A DNA stretch of 43,402 bases, taken from assembly GCA_029880265.1 (NCBI GenBank), contig JAOUOT010000022.1, forward strand, positions 1 to 43,402. The letters run 5' to 3'. A model generated the notes under the pieces. That model worked only from the letters and a program-made list of their open reading frames with translations, did no database searches and had not been told where the DNA came from. Each line of letters starts with the position of its first letter. Position 1 is the first letter of the stretch. This document shows positions 8,231-18,867 of this stretch, one piece after another. This DNA is from Spirochaetia bacterium. Its GTDB lineage: Bacteria; Spirochaetota; Leptospiria; Turneriellales; JAOUOS01. A program made the translations under genes and the position numbers.

Positions 8231-8555
8231 TTTTTTTCTCCTTAAATATTTTACGGTTGTCTTTTCAAATAAAACAGAACCTTTGTTTTTGATACAAAGC
8301 CGCTGCTCTTCGAAAAGTTTTTCTTTGTTTTTATTCGTTTCTAAGACAATATGTAATTTTTCAATTTATTCAGCAGCCTTAAAAACATGCTTCTCTGTAT
8401 TTTTTCATTGAAAACAAATTCAAGAAAAAACACAGGATATTTGCTTTAGAATGACGCGTTGTTTCTATACTTCTTTAGCCAATATTTTTTATTTATATAT
8501 ATTGAACTATCGATTAGTATAGACTTCTATTACAAATCGCGTTTAATTAGAGTCG
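8231..8555. other. 325-bp leader upstream of the receptor gene
   Basis: Spacer between the first Cys/His-rich gene and the receptor, both on the minus strand. It holds the AAGGAG site of the receptor near 8238-8243 and a small hairpin CTTTGT-N7-ACAAAG (8281-8299) followed on the minus strand by a T-rich run, which could be a weak terminator or attenuator. A short dyad ACTA-TCGAT-TAGT lies near 8506-8518. No convincing promoter pair and no gene were found. Confidence 0.5.
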
Positions 8556-8945
8556 TCAGGAAGGTTTGTCGAACCTGTCAAGAACGACAGATTCATATTG
8601 AAAAAACTTTTTTTTGCTAACATATTCTTTGTTATCAAGTTTAACGTGTTTTTCATGAGCAGAAATAAATAAATCTGCCCCAAAAATTAACGCTGTATAA
8701 TTGCTTTCTTTTTCATGACACGGAGGATTTTTTATAAAAAGTTTCGAGATAATGCTTTCGTTTTTTTTCTCTGCGCCTTTGCCGTGCTTCATATCGCACA
8801 TGCCGCAGTCGCAGTCTTCATGTTCGTGACCCGCTTCATGCGCGTCGCACTTGCATACTTTTATATTTTTTTCAAGAGCCGAAACATACCCTGTCATAGT
8901 AGTGATATGCAACAATATGATTAATGAACCGATTTTTCGTTTCAT
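8556..8945 (-). CDS. Cys/His-rich secreted protein, paralogue A (probable metal binder)
   Basis: A 129-residue paralogue of the protein at 3013-3411. Signal-type N-terminus (about 5-24), then Cys31, Cys33, His36, His40, His42, Cys45, Cys47, Cys50 and His54, then PPCH at about 74-77 and the C-terminus VLDRFDKPS. The ligand cluster is the best conserved part and is identical in DNA over 53 bases with the other copy. It lies upstream of the receptor, separated by 325 bp, so it may have its own promoter while the other copy ends the operon. Function unknown; metal sequestration or delivery is inferred from the ligands and neighbours. Confidence 0.8.
   Translation of the reverse strand: MKRKIGSLIILLHITTMTGYVSALEKNIKVCKCDAHEAGHEHEDCDCGMCDMKHGKGAEKKNESIISKLFIKNPPCHEKESNYTALIFGADLFISAHEKHVKLDNKEYVSKKKFFQYESVVLDRFDKPS
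8779..8831 (-). repeat. 53-nt segment identical to 3245-3297
   Basis: Second copy of the exact 53-base match inside the two Cys/His-rich genes; see the entry at 3245-3297. Confidence 0.85.
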
Positions 8946-9017
8946 AAGCTTTATGATTCACTTAATATATAACAGAGTCTTTTTGTAAAGAAAATTTAAT
9001 AGAAGTTATCTTTTCAT

Positions 9018-10433
9018 CTATTCGACTGTTCTAAACAAAAATATACCGGGCTTCTTTGACGATAATTCGACGGTACCGCTGTCTTTTTCCCACGCTAGCT
9101 CGCCGTTTCTATTAAAGTAAGAAACCTTCATTTTATAACTTCCCTGCGGTATAAGAAGACTGGCCGCCTGAAAAGCCGCCGGTATGGTGTGCCAGCATCT
9201 GAGATCCGGTTCTTCGAGAGAAAACAATACGGCGCTTGTGGCGATTCCCGCGGCGGCTCCTATAAGCCCCGCTATACCTTTGGTTTTTTTAAACTGCTTT
9301 GCTGTTTTTTCGGCTAATTGTTGAGCTACAATTGCGGTTACAACCTTTGCCGCTATCTTTAATACCATCTTGTTTTTCATTTTATTATAATTGTCTTCAA
9401 AATTTCGAATCATGGTATTTTCTATATCATTCATCAATACCGGCTCTATATAATGCTTTTTACCTTTATCGTCTTCGAGCGTAACAATCATTTTATTTAT
9501 ATCATAATCTCTTATTTTATATTCAGGTATCGGATGGTCTGCGTTTGAAAGCATCGCCATTGCCCCAGACAGGGTTACCCCTGTCGCCGATTGTGACGCG
9601 ATTGACATTTGAATAGAAGCCTCTAAAAGTTTTCGCATATCTTCAACTTCAAGAAGCGAGCCTCGCGATTCTTTAATAGGCGAAAGACCCTCTTCATAAA
9701 CCACGATAATTTCGGCCAAATTGTCTTTATGCTTATACGCATATTTTGGATATTTTCTTGCCAAAACTTTGAAATCGTCCATGTATTTCAGTTTATGGCA
9801 AAGCTTCATCATGTCTCTAACCACATACGGAATTCCCGGTTTTATATCTTCTATTTGCTTAAGTTCAATGTATGCATAGTCTAAATCGTCTGCATAAGCG
9901 GCCGATATAGAAGCAAGATATTTTGCCATAAGATTTACTTTATAAATTCTTCCCGTTTTTTCTTTGATCATGTTTAATTTATAATTGACTTTTTTAAACT
10001 CAACCAGGGCTGAATCGTAATCTTCTTGCAGTAAAAAATTCAGTCCCAGAGTCATGTTTAGAAGAACTCTCTCATAATCTTCAGGCTTATAGTCTTTTGT
10101 CGTATCGCTTGAAAGAACCGCCAGCGTTTCTTCAGTAACGCTTACCGCCAGCTCTTCAGATTTTTTATCGGCGTTTAAGAGAACTTTATTGCTTATGTCA
10201 AACTTCTCGGCAGAATGAAGAAGATAACCGGCCTCCATCATAAAGAGAAGCTGATCTTCGTTTTCATTATTGGCCTCGTCGATTAGACTCTTAGAGGCCA
10301 TATAAGGCTGTTTTTGTTCATAGAAAAGTTTTTCAGAGTCTTTGATAAGCATATTGTAGCCCGGTCTTTTTGAACAAAACAGAAAAGGAAGGGCCAGTAA
10401 TAATATTAAATATTTTTTTTTCATATTTTTCAT
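9018..10433 (-). CDS. COG3014-family lipoprotein
   Basis: A 471-residue predicted lipoprotein; FLFC gives Cys20 as the lipidated residue. The N-terminal half is helical and TPR-like, with the family hallmark YERVLLNMTLGLNFLLQEDYDSALVEFKKVN (split here over about 119-149; it holds the conserved ERV-N and L-L-D residues). The middle has a Gly/Ala-rich hydrophobic stretch (about 375-405, KGIAGLIGAAAGIATSAVLF). The C-terminus is beta-rich (DLRCWHTIPAAFQ to the end). In other bacteria this family sits beside an LpoB-like lipoprotein, as it does here 15 bp upstream. The exact role is unknown; a cell-envelope or peptidoglycan-related function is inferred from the partner. Start is uncertain between ATG at 10433 and the in-frame ATG three codons in. 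Confidence 0.8.
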   Translation of the reverse strand: MKNMKKKYLILLLALPFLFCSKRPGYNMLIKDSEKLFYEQKQPYMASKSLIDEANNENEDQLLFMMEAGYLLHSAEKFDISNKVLLNADKKSEELAVSVTEETLAVLSSDTTKDYKPEDYERVLLNMTLGLNFLLQEDYDSALVEFKKVNYKLNMIKEKTGRIYKVNLMAKYLASISAAYADDLDYAYIELKQIEDIKPGIPYVVRDMMKLCHKLKYMDDFKVLARKYPKYAYKHKDNLAEIIVVYEEGLSPIKESRGSLLEVEDMRKLLEASIQMSIASQSATGVTLSGAMAMLSNADHPIPEYKIRDYDINKMIVTLEDDKGKKHYIEPVLMNDIENTMIRNFEDNYNKMKNKMVLKIAAKVVTAIVAQQLAEKTAKQFKKTKGIAGLIGAAAGIATSAVLFSLEEPDLRCWHTIPAAFQAASLLIPQGSYKMKVSYFNRNGELAWEKDSGTVELSSKKPGIFLFRTVE

Positions 10434-10448
10434 ATATTAAAAGAGTTT

Positions 10449-11033
10449 TTACCAGGTAAGTCTTTCTTCTGCCGATGCTTTTAAGAACTCCTGTTGTTCT
10501 TGCCATCTTACCTCAGACGAAGCCACATGAATTAATTTTAAGGTTACGACCAGATATTGAACGCGGTCTCCGTCTACATAGCGAACGTTATCTATAATAT
10601 CGCCTTTTAATAGATAATTTGGCGATTTTAATTCGCCCATTGGTATGGCGCTGTCTGAATCAATAAGCCCGGTTTGCCCTGCTTCAATTTCTTTGATGGC
10701 TTCTTCGCGCATGGTTCGGTCTATAAATTTAATTTGTTTTCTAATTAAATTTGTGGTTATTTCATTTGCAAGCATATTTGTATCAATGTGCTCAGAAGTA
10801 CGGTTTCTTATTTTTGATACATCAAGATAAGCCGGGTTATTTGAAGTTTTCAGATAACCATAAAGCGACCCGACCATTGTTGACACGGTTGTTTTTATTT
10901 CTCGCGGCCCCCATTGTCTAGAACCCGAAGAGTCTTTGACATCCATATATCGCGTGCTAGCGCAATTTGCGATTGCCGCGCAACTTACCATCATTACAAT
11001 ATATTTTTTTAGAAAATTAGCCTTTTTTATCAT
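10449..11033 (-). CDS. LpoB-like lipoprotein (penicillin-binding-protein activator family)
   Basis: A 194-residue lipoprotein with signal segment and lipobox IANC (Cys24). The mature part matches the LpoB family fold: NRTSEHIDTNMLANEITTNL, then IDRTMREEAIKEIE, then SPNYLLKGDIIDNVRY and VVTLKLIHVASSEVRWQEQ. In enterobacteria LpoB activates PBP1b; in most other bacteria these proteins are uncharacterised and the name only marks the family. AAAGGGG precedes the ATG. It is the first gene of a two-gene unit with the COG3014 protein. The C-terminal SAEERLTW is short compared with many relatives. Confidence 0.8.
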   Translation of the reverse strand: MIKKANFLKKYIVMMVSCAAIANCASTRYMDVKDSSGSRQWGPREIKTTVSTMVGSLYGYLKTSNNPAYLDVSKIRNRTSEHIDTNMLANEITTNLIRKQIKFIDRTMREEAIKEIEAGQTGLIDSDSAIPMGELKSPNYLLKGDIIDNVRYVDGDRVQYLVVTLKLIHVASSEVRWQEQQEFLKASAEERLTW

Positions 11034-11164
11034 GCGCTTTCCCCTTTTTGCGGTTATTTTTTTATTTTACCTAGGCGCTATAATTTTATTACAATATACA
11101 CTTACATTAGTCGCCACAATCTGTCAATAATAAAATGAATTTTTTCTTTTGTTTTGAAATAGAA

Positions 11165-11182
11165 GCCGCCATGATTTGCGGC
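11165..11182 (-). terminator. possible terminator of the thiC operon
   Basis: Hairpin GCCGC-N8-GCGGC, followed on the minus strand by TTCTATTTC. It lies 65 bp past the stop of the gene at 11247-11729. The stem is short but GC-rich in an AT-rich gap; the T run is weak. Confidence 0.4.
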
Positions 11183-11246
11183 CCTTTATAGATTTTGCCG
11201 ATTTACAGCATGTCGTAAAATTTGTTATTAAAAGAGACAGACGGTT

Positions 11247-11729
11247 TTATTGAGTAAAAACAAAAAAATCATAATAGGTTTTCAATATTCTTTCAATTTC
11301 AACCATACTGCTTCTGGCTTCTTTTAAATCTGCGCTTCCTAGTCTCGGCAGTTCAAGCGACACACGAGACAAAAGCTTTTTTAACTCTATAGCCGGCTCT
11401 TCTTGTAATTGATTATTTTTGGCGACGGCCTCTATAAGCTGCGTTAACAATTGCTTAATTTCTTTAAAATCTTTATGTTTGAGATCTGAATTTTGAATTT
11501 CGCCGCTGATGCCTCTAATTATTGAAGCCATTGCTTTTTCGGTATAAACGTTTGATTCCCATCTTTTGCCGTTGTTCAGTTTAAGTTCCTGGCTTTTTGC
11601 AAGTAATTCCTGAGACGGGGCGCTTTGGTTTTTGTACCATGCAACATAAATAGGCACAACCGAAGCAAGTATCACGATAATAATTCCTATAGTGTTTCCG
11701 TTTTCTTTAATATACCTTATCGCTTTCAT
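11247..11729 (-). CDS. single-pass membrane protein of unknown function, coupled to thiC
   Basis: A 160-residue protein with one membrane helix (about 12-32) and a mostly helical remainder rich in Gln, Glu and Leu (about 60-160) that could form a coiled coil. No family recognised. Its ATG lies 2 bp after the thiC stop with AGAGG inside the end of thiC, so it is almost certainly translated from the same message. Nothing in the sequence suggests an enzyme. A link to thiamine synthesis is only suggested by position. Confidence 0.72.
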   Translation of the reverse strand: MKAIRYIKENGNTIGIIIVILASVVPIYVAWYKNQSAPSQELLAKSQELKLNNGKRWESNVYTEKAMASIIRGISGEIQNSDLKHKDFKEIKQLLTQLIEAVAKNNQLQEEPAIELKKLLSRVSLELPRLGSADLKEARSSMVEIERILKTYYDFFVFTQ

Positions 11730-11731
11730 TT

Positions 11732-13489
<1,758 letters not shown>

Positions 13490-13535
13490 TTATTGTTAAC
13501 ATTTACAAAACAAGAGACGTCTTGTAACGTACTTT

Positions 13536-14240
13536 TTATACTTTACCTTTTAAGTATTTCTGCCTTATTTCTTCAGGAAATTTCTCAATCGCATATCTCA
13601 ACATAGTTCGGGGCATTTTATGGTAATATTTTTTTAAAAATCCTTTTTCAGCGTAAAGGTCCCTTTTGCCCGCCTCTCGAAGCATCCATCCGACCGCTTT
13701 ATGAATTAAATCATGATCGTCGTCTATTAGAATTTCAGCTATTTTAAAGGTTTCTGCTAATTCATTTCTTTTAATATAATGAAAAGTCGAAAGCATTGCG
13801 ATGCGTCTTTCCCAAAGGCTTTTTGAACGGGCCAGATCATAAAGTATGCCTTTGTCTTTGCCATAAAGATAAGAGCCGACAATATGCTCGGCTGAAGAAT
13901 CGATTAGATCCCAGTTATTGATAAATGCTGTATTCTTCAAGTAGATATTATAAATTTCTTTTTTAACGACTTCATCGCCTTTTTGATATCTATGAATCAG
14001 TATAAAAAGGGCAATGAGCCGTTCTTCATGCATTTTTGACCGAAGAAGCGCAAGTACGTCGGCAAAAGATAAATCATAAAATTCTTTCGCGATTTTTCTT
14101 TGAACGGGAACCTTAATGCCGTAAAACAAGTCGCCCTCGGCATATTCGCCCTTGCCTGTTTTGAAAAATCTCTGATGGATTTCTGCCTGCTTATGACTGG
14201 CGCTTTCTTTTAAAACTTCTTTTAACGCATTTAATGACAT
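13536..14240 (-). CDS. AlkD-like DNA alkylation repair glycosylase
   Basis: A 234-residue HEAT-repeat DNA glycosylase of the AlkC/AlkD superfamily, which removes bulky or cationic alkylated bases. The residues that matter in Bacillus AlkD have counterparts here: Trp110 and Asp114 in NNWDLIDSSAEH, and Arg146 in SLWERRIAML. The repeats run along the whole length (for example ERLIALFILIHRY, DHDLIHKAVGWMLREAGKRD). The C-terminus RTMLRYAIEKFPEEIRQ is typical. It lies upstream of thiC on the same strand; a shared transcript is possible but there is no functional link. Confidence 0.9.
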   Translation of the reverse strand: MSLNALKEVLKESASHKQAEIHQRFFKTGKGEYAEGDLFYGIKVPVQRKIAKEFYDLSFADVLALLRSKMHEERLIALFILIHRYQKGDEVVKKEIYNIYLKNTAFINNWDLIDSSAEHIVGSYLYGKDKGILYDLARSKSLWERRIAMLSTFHYIKRNELAETFKIAEILIDDDHDLIHKAVGWMLREAGKRDLYAEKGFLKKYYHKMPRTMLRYAIEKFPEEIRQKYLKGKV

Positions 14241-14333
14241 TTTATGTTATATTGTTGTTATATTCAAAGAACAAAGCCCGTTTCATTTGGCCAGCCCTAC
14301 ATTTCAAAAGGTTAAGCTCTTTAGTTATAGACG

Positions 14334-14537
14334 CTATTTATCTACAATCACTTCTTTCACCCGCCCTACTTCGCCGGTTTCAAGACGCACCTTGATGCCA
14401 TGAGGATGCGTGGGCGAATTTGTAAGAATTTTTTGCGTCACGCCCTCGGTTAGTTTCCCGCTTTTTTGATCGGCTTTCGTCACGACGCGAACCGCCAAAC
14501 CCGGTTTGATATTCTTACGAACTTTTCCGTCTGTCAT
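14334..14537 (-). CDS. ywbE: YwbE family protein
   Basis: A 67-residue protein of the YwbE family (formerly DUF2196). The family pattern is plain: an N-terminal KNIKPGLAVRVVTKADQKSG, then LTEGVTQKILTNSPTHPHGI, then KVRLETGEVGRVKEVI. It reads as a small KOW-like beta-barrel; biochemical function is unknown. No good ribosome binding site precedes the ATG. It is divergent from the MBL-fold gene at 14658. Confidence 0.9.
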   Translation of the reverse strand: MTDGKVRKNIKPGLAVRVVTKADQKSGKLTEGVTQKILTNSPTHPHGIKVRLETGEVGRVKEVIVDK

Positions 14538-14657
14538 ACATAAACTTAATATAAATAAGCTTCGGTAAAGTAAAGCGAAAATGCCGCTAAGAACTTCAAA
14601 AAAATCTCAACAATCATTTAAGACTGCCGATGATAAAATGATCTGTTGATTTATAAA

Positions 14658-15533
14658 ATGTCAAAAAATATGAAAATAAAATATTATGGCGTTCGCGGTT
14701 CAATCGCCACGCCCGGAAAAAGCTTTGAAAAATACGGAGGCAATACAACTTGCGTTTGTATTGAAACCGATAAAGATCTGTTTATTCTGGACGCCGGAAC
14801 CGGCATTCGCAATCTAGGGAACGATCTATTAAAAAGACAGTTCGGCTCAAAAGAAGGCGGCAAGGCGCATATCTTTTTTTCGCATACCCACTGGGATCAT
14901 ATTCAGGGATTTCCTTTTTTCTTACCGGCTTATCTTCCGCAAAATGAATTCACTATCTACGGCGAAACAAAAGAAATTAAATCTCAAGACGAAAATAATC
15001 TTGAGCGCATAGAGACCTGGTCAATTGAACGCACATTATCTACCCAGCAGACTTTTATGTTTTTTCCGGCCTCTACGCAAAACATGGGAGCCAAGCTTAA
15101 GTTTAACGAAATCAATCACGAAAACAGCATCAAAACAAAAACGACTGAAATAAAAACATTAAGAATATTTCATCCTAATAATTCTGTCGCTTTTTTATTT
15201 GATTTTTTCGGAAAAAAATACTGCTTTTGTACAGACGTAGAACATAACGATCTTATGATAGAAAAAATTTCTGATTTCGCAAAAGACGCCGACATCTTAG
15301 CTTTTGACTGCCAATATACTCCCGACGAGTATGAAAACGGCAGAAAAGGATGGGGTCACTCGACATACGAAATCGCCGCCGAAATATGCAACAGGGCCGG
15401 CGTTAAAAACCTTCACATGATTCATCATGATCCTTCTCATGACGATAAAATGATTGACGATATTCATAAAAAAGCTCTTAGACTTTTTAAAAATACTACG
15501 GCCATATGCGAAGGCCAGGAGTTTTTCATTTGA
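14658..15533 (+). CDS. MBL-fold metallohydrolase
   Basis: A 291-residue metallo-beta-lactamase-fold hydrolase, probably a phosphodiesterase-like enzyme of unknown substrate. The N-terminus KYYGVRGSIATPG with YGGNTTCV is typical of this subgroup. The metal motif is His76-Thr-His78-Trp-Asp80-His81. Later ligands are likely the Asp in FCTDVEH, and the His of WGHSTYE and MIHHDPSHDD. I set the start at ATG 14658; an upstream TTG at 14646 is in frame but unsupported, and ATG 14670 is also possible. No Shine-Dalgarno sequence is visible at any of them. A small hairpin near 15577-15593 (ACGCT/AGCGT) may end the transcript. Confidence 0.88.
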   Translation: MSKNMKIKYYGVRGSIATPGKSFEKYGGNTTCVCIETDKDLFILDAGTGIRNLGNDLLKRQFGSKEGGKAHIFFSHTHWDHIQGFPFFLPAYLPQNEFTIYGETKEIKSQDENNLERIETWSIERTLSTQQTFMFFPASTQNMGAKLKFNEINHENSIKTKTTEIKTLRIFHPNNSVAFLFDFFGKKYCFCTDVEHNDLMIEKISDFAKDADILAFDCQYTPDEYENGRKGWGHSTYEIAAEICNRAGVKNLHMIHHDPSHDDKMIDDIHKKALRLFKNTTAICEGQEFFI

Positions 15534-15700
15534 CACTGTGTTTTACTTTCAAATTCATACAATGAAATGAGAATCTAACGCTAAATAAAAGCGTCAATCT
15601 GTCTTTTGGGGCAAATTTCAAATATACTAAAAAACAAGGCTAATGCAGATTGAAAGATTTTCTTAATTTAAGAATTATAAATATTCAGGAGAAATAAAAC

Positions 15701-17620
15701 ATGAGCGCAAAAGCAGAAACAATGAATTTTCAGGCAGAAACAAAACAGCTTCTAGAGCTAATGATACATTCCATATATTCGAGTAAAGATATATTTTTAA
15801 GAGAACTTATTTCAAACGCCTCTGACGCTCTTGATAAACTAAGATTTGAAGCGGTAACTAAAAAAGACCTTATTAAAGAAGGCGAAACTCTTCACATAAG
15901 AATAGAGGCAGATAAAGATAAAAAAACCATTACAATTCATGATAACGGCATCGGCATGAGCCGAGACGAAGTTATTGAAAACATAGGAACCATAGCGAAA
16001 TCAGGTACGCGAGAGATGCTTCAAAAACTTCAAAAAAGCAAAAAGAAAGAAGATTTTGAAAACTTAATAGGACAATTCGGAGTCGGATTTTATTCGACTT
16101 TCATGGCGGCCGATAAAGTAACACTGCTAACAAAACGGGCCGGCGAAGATTCGGCCACGCAATGGGAATCAGCGGGAGCCGGTACATACGAAATTTTTGA
16201 CGCAGAAAAAGACGCTAGAGGAACCTCAATCACTCTGCATTTAAAACCGTCTGATAAAGACGAGGCCTTAGACGATTTCACAGAAGACTGGGTTATAAAA
16301 AAAATCGTAAAACAATATTCAGACTTTATAAGCTACCCGATTTTAATGAAAGAAGAAACCGAAGAAGAAAAAGACGGTAAAAAAACAAAAATAGTTGAAG
16401 ACGTTACAATTAACTCGATGAAGCCCATCTGGATAAGGCCAAAATCAGAAGTTTCTGATAAAGATTATAACGAGTTTTATAAACATATCTCGCATGACTG
16501 GAACGACCCTTTAAAGACTATTTTATTCAGCGCCGAAGGCAGAATTGAATATAAGGCGCTGCTTTATGTTCCGTCAAAACCGGCCTTTGATTTATTCTTT
16601 CAAAACGCGAAAGGCGGCCTAAGGCTTTACGTAAAGAAAATATTAATATTAGAAGCTCTTGAAGATTTGCTTCCCCGTTATCTTCGTTTCGTAAAAGGCG
16701 TCGTAGAGTCGCCCGATGTTCCTCTGAATATTTCCCGCGAAATGCTTCAAAAAAACCAGATGGTGCTGCAGATTCAAAAGGGTCTGGCTAAAAAAATCTT
16801 AGACAGTCTTAAAGAAATGCTTGAAAAAGAAAAAGAAAAGTATGAGTCATTTTTCAAAGAATTCGGGGCCGCCATTAAAGAGGGAATAAACTCTGATTTT
16901 GAAAACAGAGAGAAGATAGCCTCTTTGCTTTTATTTCATTCGTCAAACTCACAATCTCTTACCACGCTCAAAGAGTATATCGACAGAATGAAAAGCGAGC
17001 AAAAAGATATTTATTTCTTAACAGGCGACAGCAGAGAAATTGTCGAAAACTCGCCTCACCTTGAAAGTTACAAGAGCAAAGGGTACGAAGTTTTATATCT
17101 TTTAGACCCTGTAGACGAGTTTGTGCTTGATTCTCTTCAGGAATTTGACAAGAAAAAGATTAAAAACGCGTCAAAAAGCACTACTGACATCGCCACTGAA
17201 GAAGAAAAGAAAAAGACTGAAGAAAAGATGAAAACAGAGGGCAAAAAGTTTGAAGATCTTATTAAATACATTTCTGAGAAGCTTTCTGAAGAAGTCAAAG
17301 AGGTCAAGATAAGCACAAAACTGGTAAGCGCACCGGCTTGTATTGTTGGCGACGAAAACGACGTAAGTCCGCACCTTGAACGGCTACTAAAACAGCACGG
17401 CGACAAACTGCCGAAAACAAAACGCATACTTGAAATAAACCCCGAACATACGGTCATAAAAAAAATGCTGGATCGTTTCACTAAAGATAAAAACGATCCC
17501 CTATTGGCCGATTACGCAGAGCTTTTATATGATTATAGCCTGCTTGCCGAAGGGGCAGCCGTGACAAATCCCGTAAAATTTACAGGCTTATTGTCGCAGC
17601 TTATGGATAAGGCCATTTAA
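15701..17620 (+). CDS. htpG: Hsp90-family chaperone HtpG
   Basis: Cytosolic ATP-dependent chaperone. It has 639 residues, normal for the family. The N-terminal GHKL ATPase domain shows FLRELISNASDALDKLRF, HDNGIGMSRDEVIENIG, IGQFGVGFYSTFMAADKV and ARGTSITLHLK. The middle domain has the catalytic-arginine region PLNISREMLQ, and the C-terminal dimerisation domain runs to the end. AGGAGA lies eight bases before the ATG. It stands 167 bp from the previous gene, with no CIRCE element seen. Seven bases after its stop begins the OmpL47-like gene, so read-through is likely. Confidence 0.98.
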   Translation: MSAKAETMNFQAETKQLLELMIHSIYSSKDIFLRELISNASDALDKLRFEAVTKKDLIKEGETLHIRIEADKDKKTITIHDNGIGMSRDEVIENIGTIAKSGTREMLQKLQKSKKKEDFENLIGQFGVGFYSTFMAADKVTLLTKRAGEDSATQWESAGAGTYEIFDAEKDARGTSITLHLKPSDKDEALDDFTEDWVIKKIVKQYSDFISYPILMKEETEEEKDGKKTKIVEDVTINSMKPIWIRPKSEVSDKDYNEFYKHISHDWNDPLKTILFSAEGRIEYKALLYVPSKPAFDLFFQNAKGGLRLYVKKILILEALEDLLPRYLRFVKGVVESPDVPLNISREMLQKNQMVLQIQKGLAKKILDSLKEMLEKEKEKYESFFKEFGAAIKEGINSDFENREKIASLLLFHSSNSQSLTTLKEYIDRMKSEQKDIYFLTGDSREIVENSPHLESYKSKGYEVLYLLDPVDEFVLDSLQEFDKKKIKNASKSTTDIATEEEKKKTEEKMKTEGKKFEDLIKYISEKLSEEVKEVKISTKLVSAPACIVGDENDVSPHLERLLKQHGDKLPKTKRILEINPEHTVIKKMLDRFTKDKNDPLLADYAELLYDYSLLAEGAAVTNPVKFTGLLSQLMDKAI

Positions 17621-17627
17621 CGATGGC

Positions 17628-18842
17628 ATGAAAATAAATAAATATTCTTTCTTTATTAAAAATCAAAGTAAGATTTTTTTATTTATTTTCTTTGTTTTTC
17701 TTTTGTTATCGGTTAATAATTATTTAATATCGCAGACATCGGCAATTAAAGTAAAAATATCTTTCGATAAAAACATAGAAGCCAAATATTATGAAGTGCT
17801 TTGGCTTACGACAGACAAAGACTATGAAACCGCGCGCAAATTTCCCAGAGGAAGCTATATTCAAAAAGCTGTATCTTCTCCGTTTAAGGCTAAAATCGAT
17901 AGCAATATCAGATTTTTTAAGATACGATCGGTTTATTCTAAAGACGTTTACGGCGCATGGAGCAAACTCTATAAAATTGACAAATCGTCTCTAGCTAAAA
18001 CATCCGTAGAGCCTATCTTAAAAACCGAAGAAATTTTAACTTTGCCGCCTGATTTGCGGGGATTATTTAAGATATTATCCGTTTCGGGGCAAAAGAAATT
18101 ATTTTTTATCGGCGAAAAACTGCCCTTAGACAGTTTAGCCGAAAAAGACACATTCTATTATTCATTAACTAATAATAAACGTATTTTATACGAAAAAGCC
18201 TTAAATCCCGAGGCTTCGGGCGAATATACAATTTTATTTTTTTTAAACGCCGACGACAAGGTTCCTTTTAAAAAATTTGTATTCTGGATAGACAAGAAGG
18301 CTCCTTTGACTTTCTTGGGATTATATCCTCCTTTTTATTCTTCAAGAAATGTTTTGTTTTTATGCAAAGATTCTTATATCGAACTAAGAGCGGCAGAGCC
18401 TTATTCTGGCATAAAAGATATATATTATCGAATTTACGCGGTAGGCGACAGGCTTCCGGCGTTTATGCCCGCTTTAGATAAAATGTTTGTAAAAGATTTA
18501 ACCGCCCCCATTGAAAAAGATTTTATGCTTGAATATTATGCCGAAGACCAGATGAATAATAAAGCGAATATTGGCGCCGCGTATTTTTTCATTGATACTT
18601 TACCGCCTAGAATAAGAAACTATTCTTTAAAATTCGGCAAAATCACTTTTCTTCAAATTGACGATGTAAGCACGCCGATTCAACTAAAAATTTATTCAGA
18701 AAATAAACTTTATTTTCAAAAGCACATTTTTGATTCAACGGATCTTATTAAAGGAAAAGATATACCCGAACAAGGCAAAATCACCTTTGAGTTAATCGAC
18801 ATGCTGAAAAATAAAACAGTTGAAGAAAGAAATATCCCTTAA
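17628..18842 (+). CDS. exported OmpL47-like surface-repeat protein
   Basis: A 404-residue protein with an N-terminal hydrophobic segment (about 16-36), so secreted or anchored. The middle carries the pattern of the Leptospira OmpL47-type Ig-like repeat: SYIELRAAEPYSGIKDIYYRI, then DLTAPIEKDFMLEYYAEDQMNNKA, then FIDTLPPRI. That pattern ends in the typical YYA-D-x2-N element. Upstream regions (about 40-110) look like another beta-sandwich. Function is unknown; relatives are surface-exposed in Leptospira. It begins 7 bp after htpG and ends 25 bp from the convergent FecR-domain gene. Confidence 0.7.
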   Translation: MKINKYSFFIKNQSKIFLFIFFVFLLLSVNNYLISQTSAIKVKISFDKNIEAKYYEVLWLTTDKDYETARKFPRGSYIQKAVSSPFKAKIDSNIRFFKIRSVYSKDVYGAWSKLYKIDKSSLAKTSVEPILKTEEILTLPPDLRGLFKILSVSGQKKLFFIGEKLPLDSLAEKDTFYYSLTNNKRILYEKALNPEASGEYTILFFLNADDKVPFKKFVFWIDKKAPLTFLGLYPPFYSSRNVLFLCKDSYIELRAAEPYSGIKDIYYRIYAVGDRLPAFMPALDKMFVKDLTAPIEKDFMLEYYAEDQMNNKANIGAAYFFIDTLPPRIRNYSLKFGKITFLQIDDVSTPIQLKIYSENKLYFQKHIFDSTDLIKGKDIPEQGKITFELIDMLKNKTVEERNIP

Positions 18843-18867
18843 TTGCTTTTGATTTTAACCTGATACT

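Noticed and set aside
14646..14657. TTG start for the MBL-fold gene
   Set aside because: No ribosome binding site and an ATG four codons later gives a normal family N-terminus.
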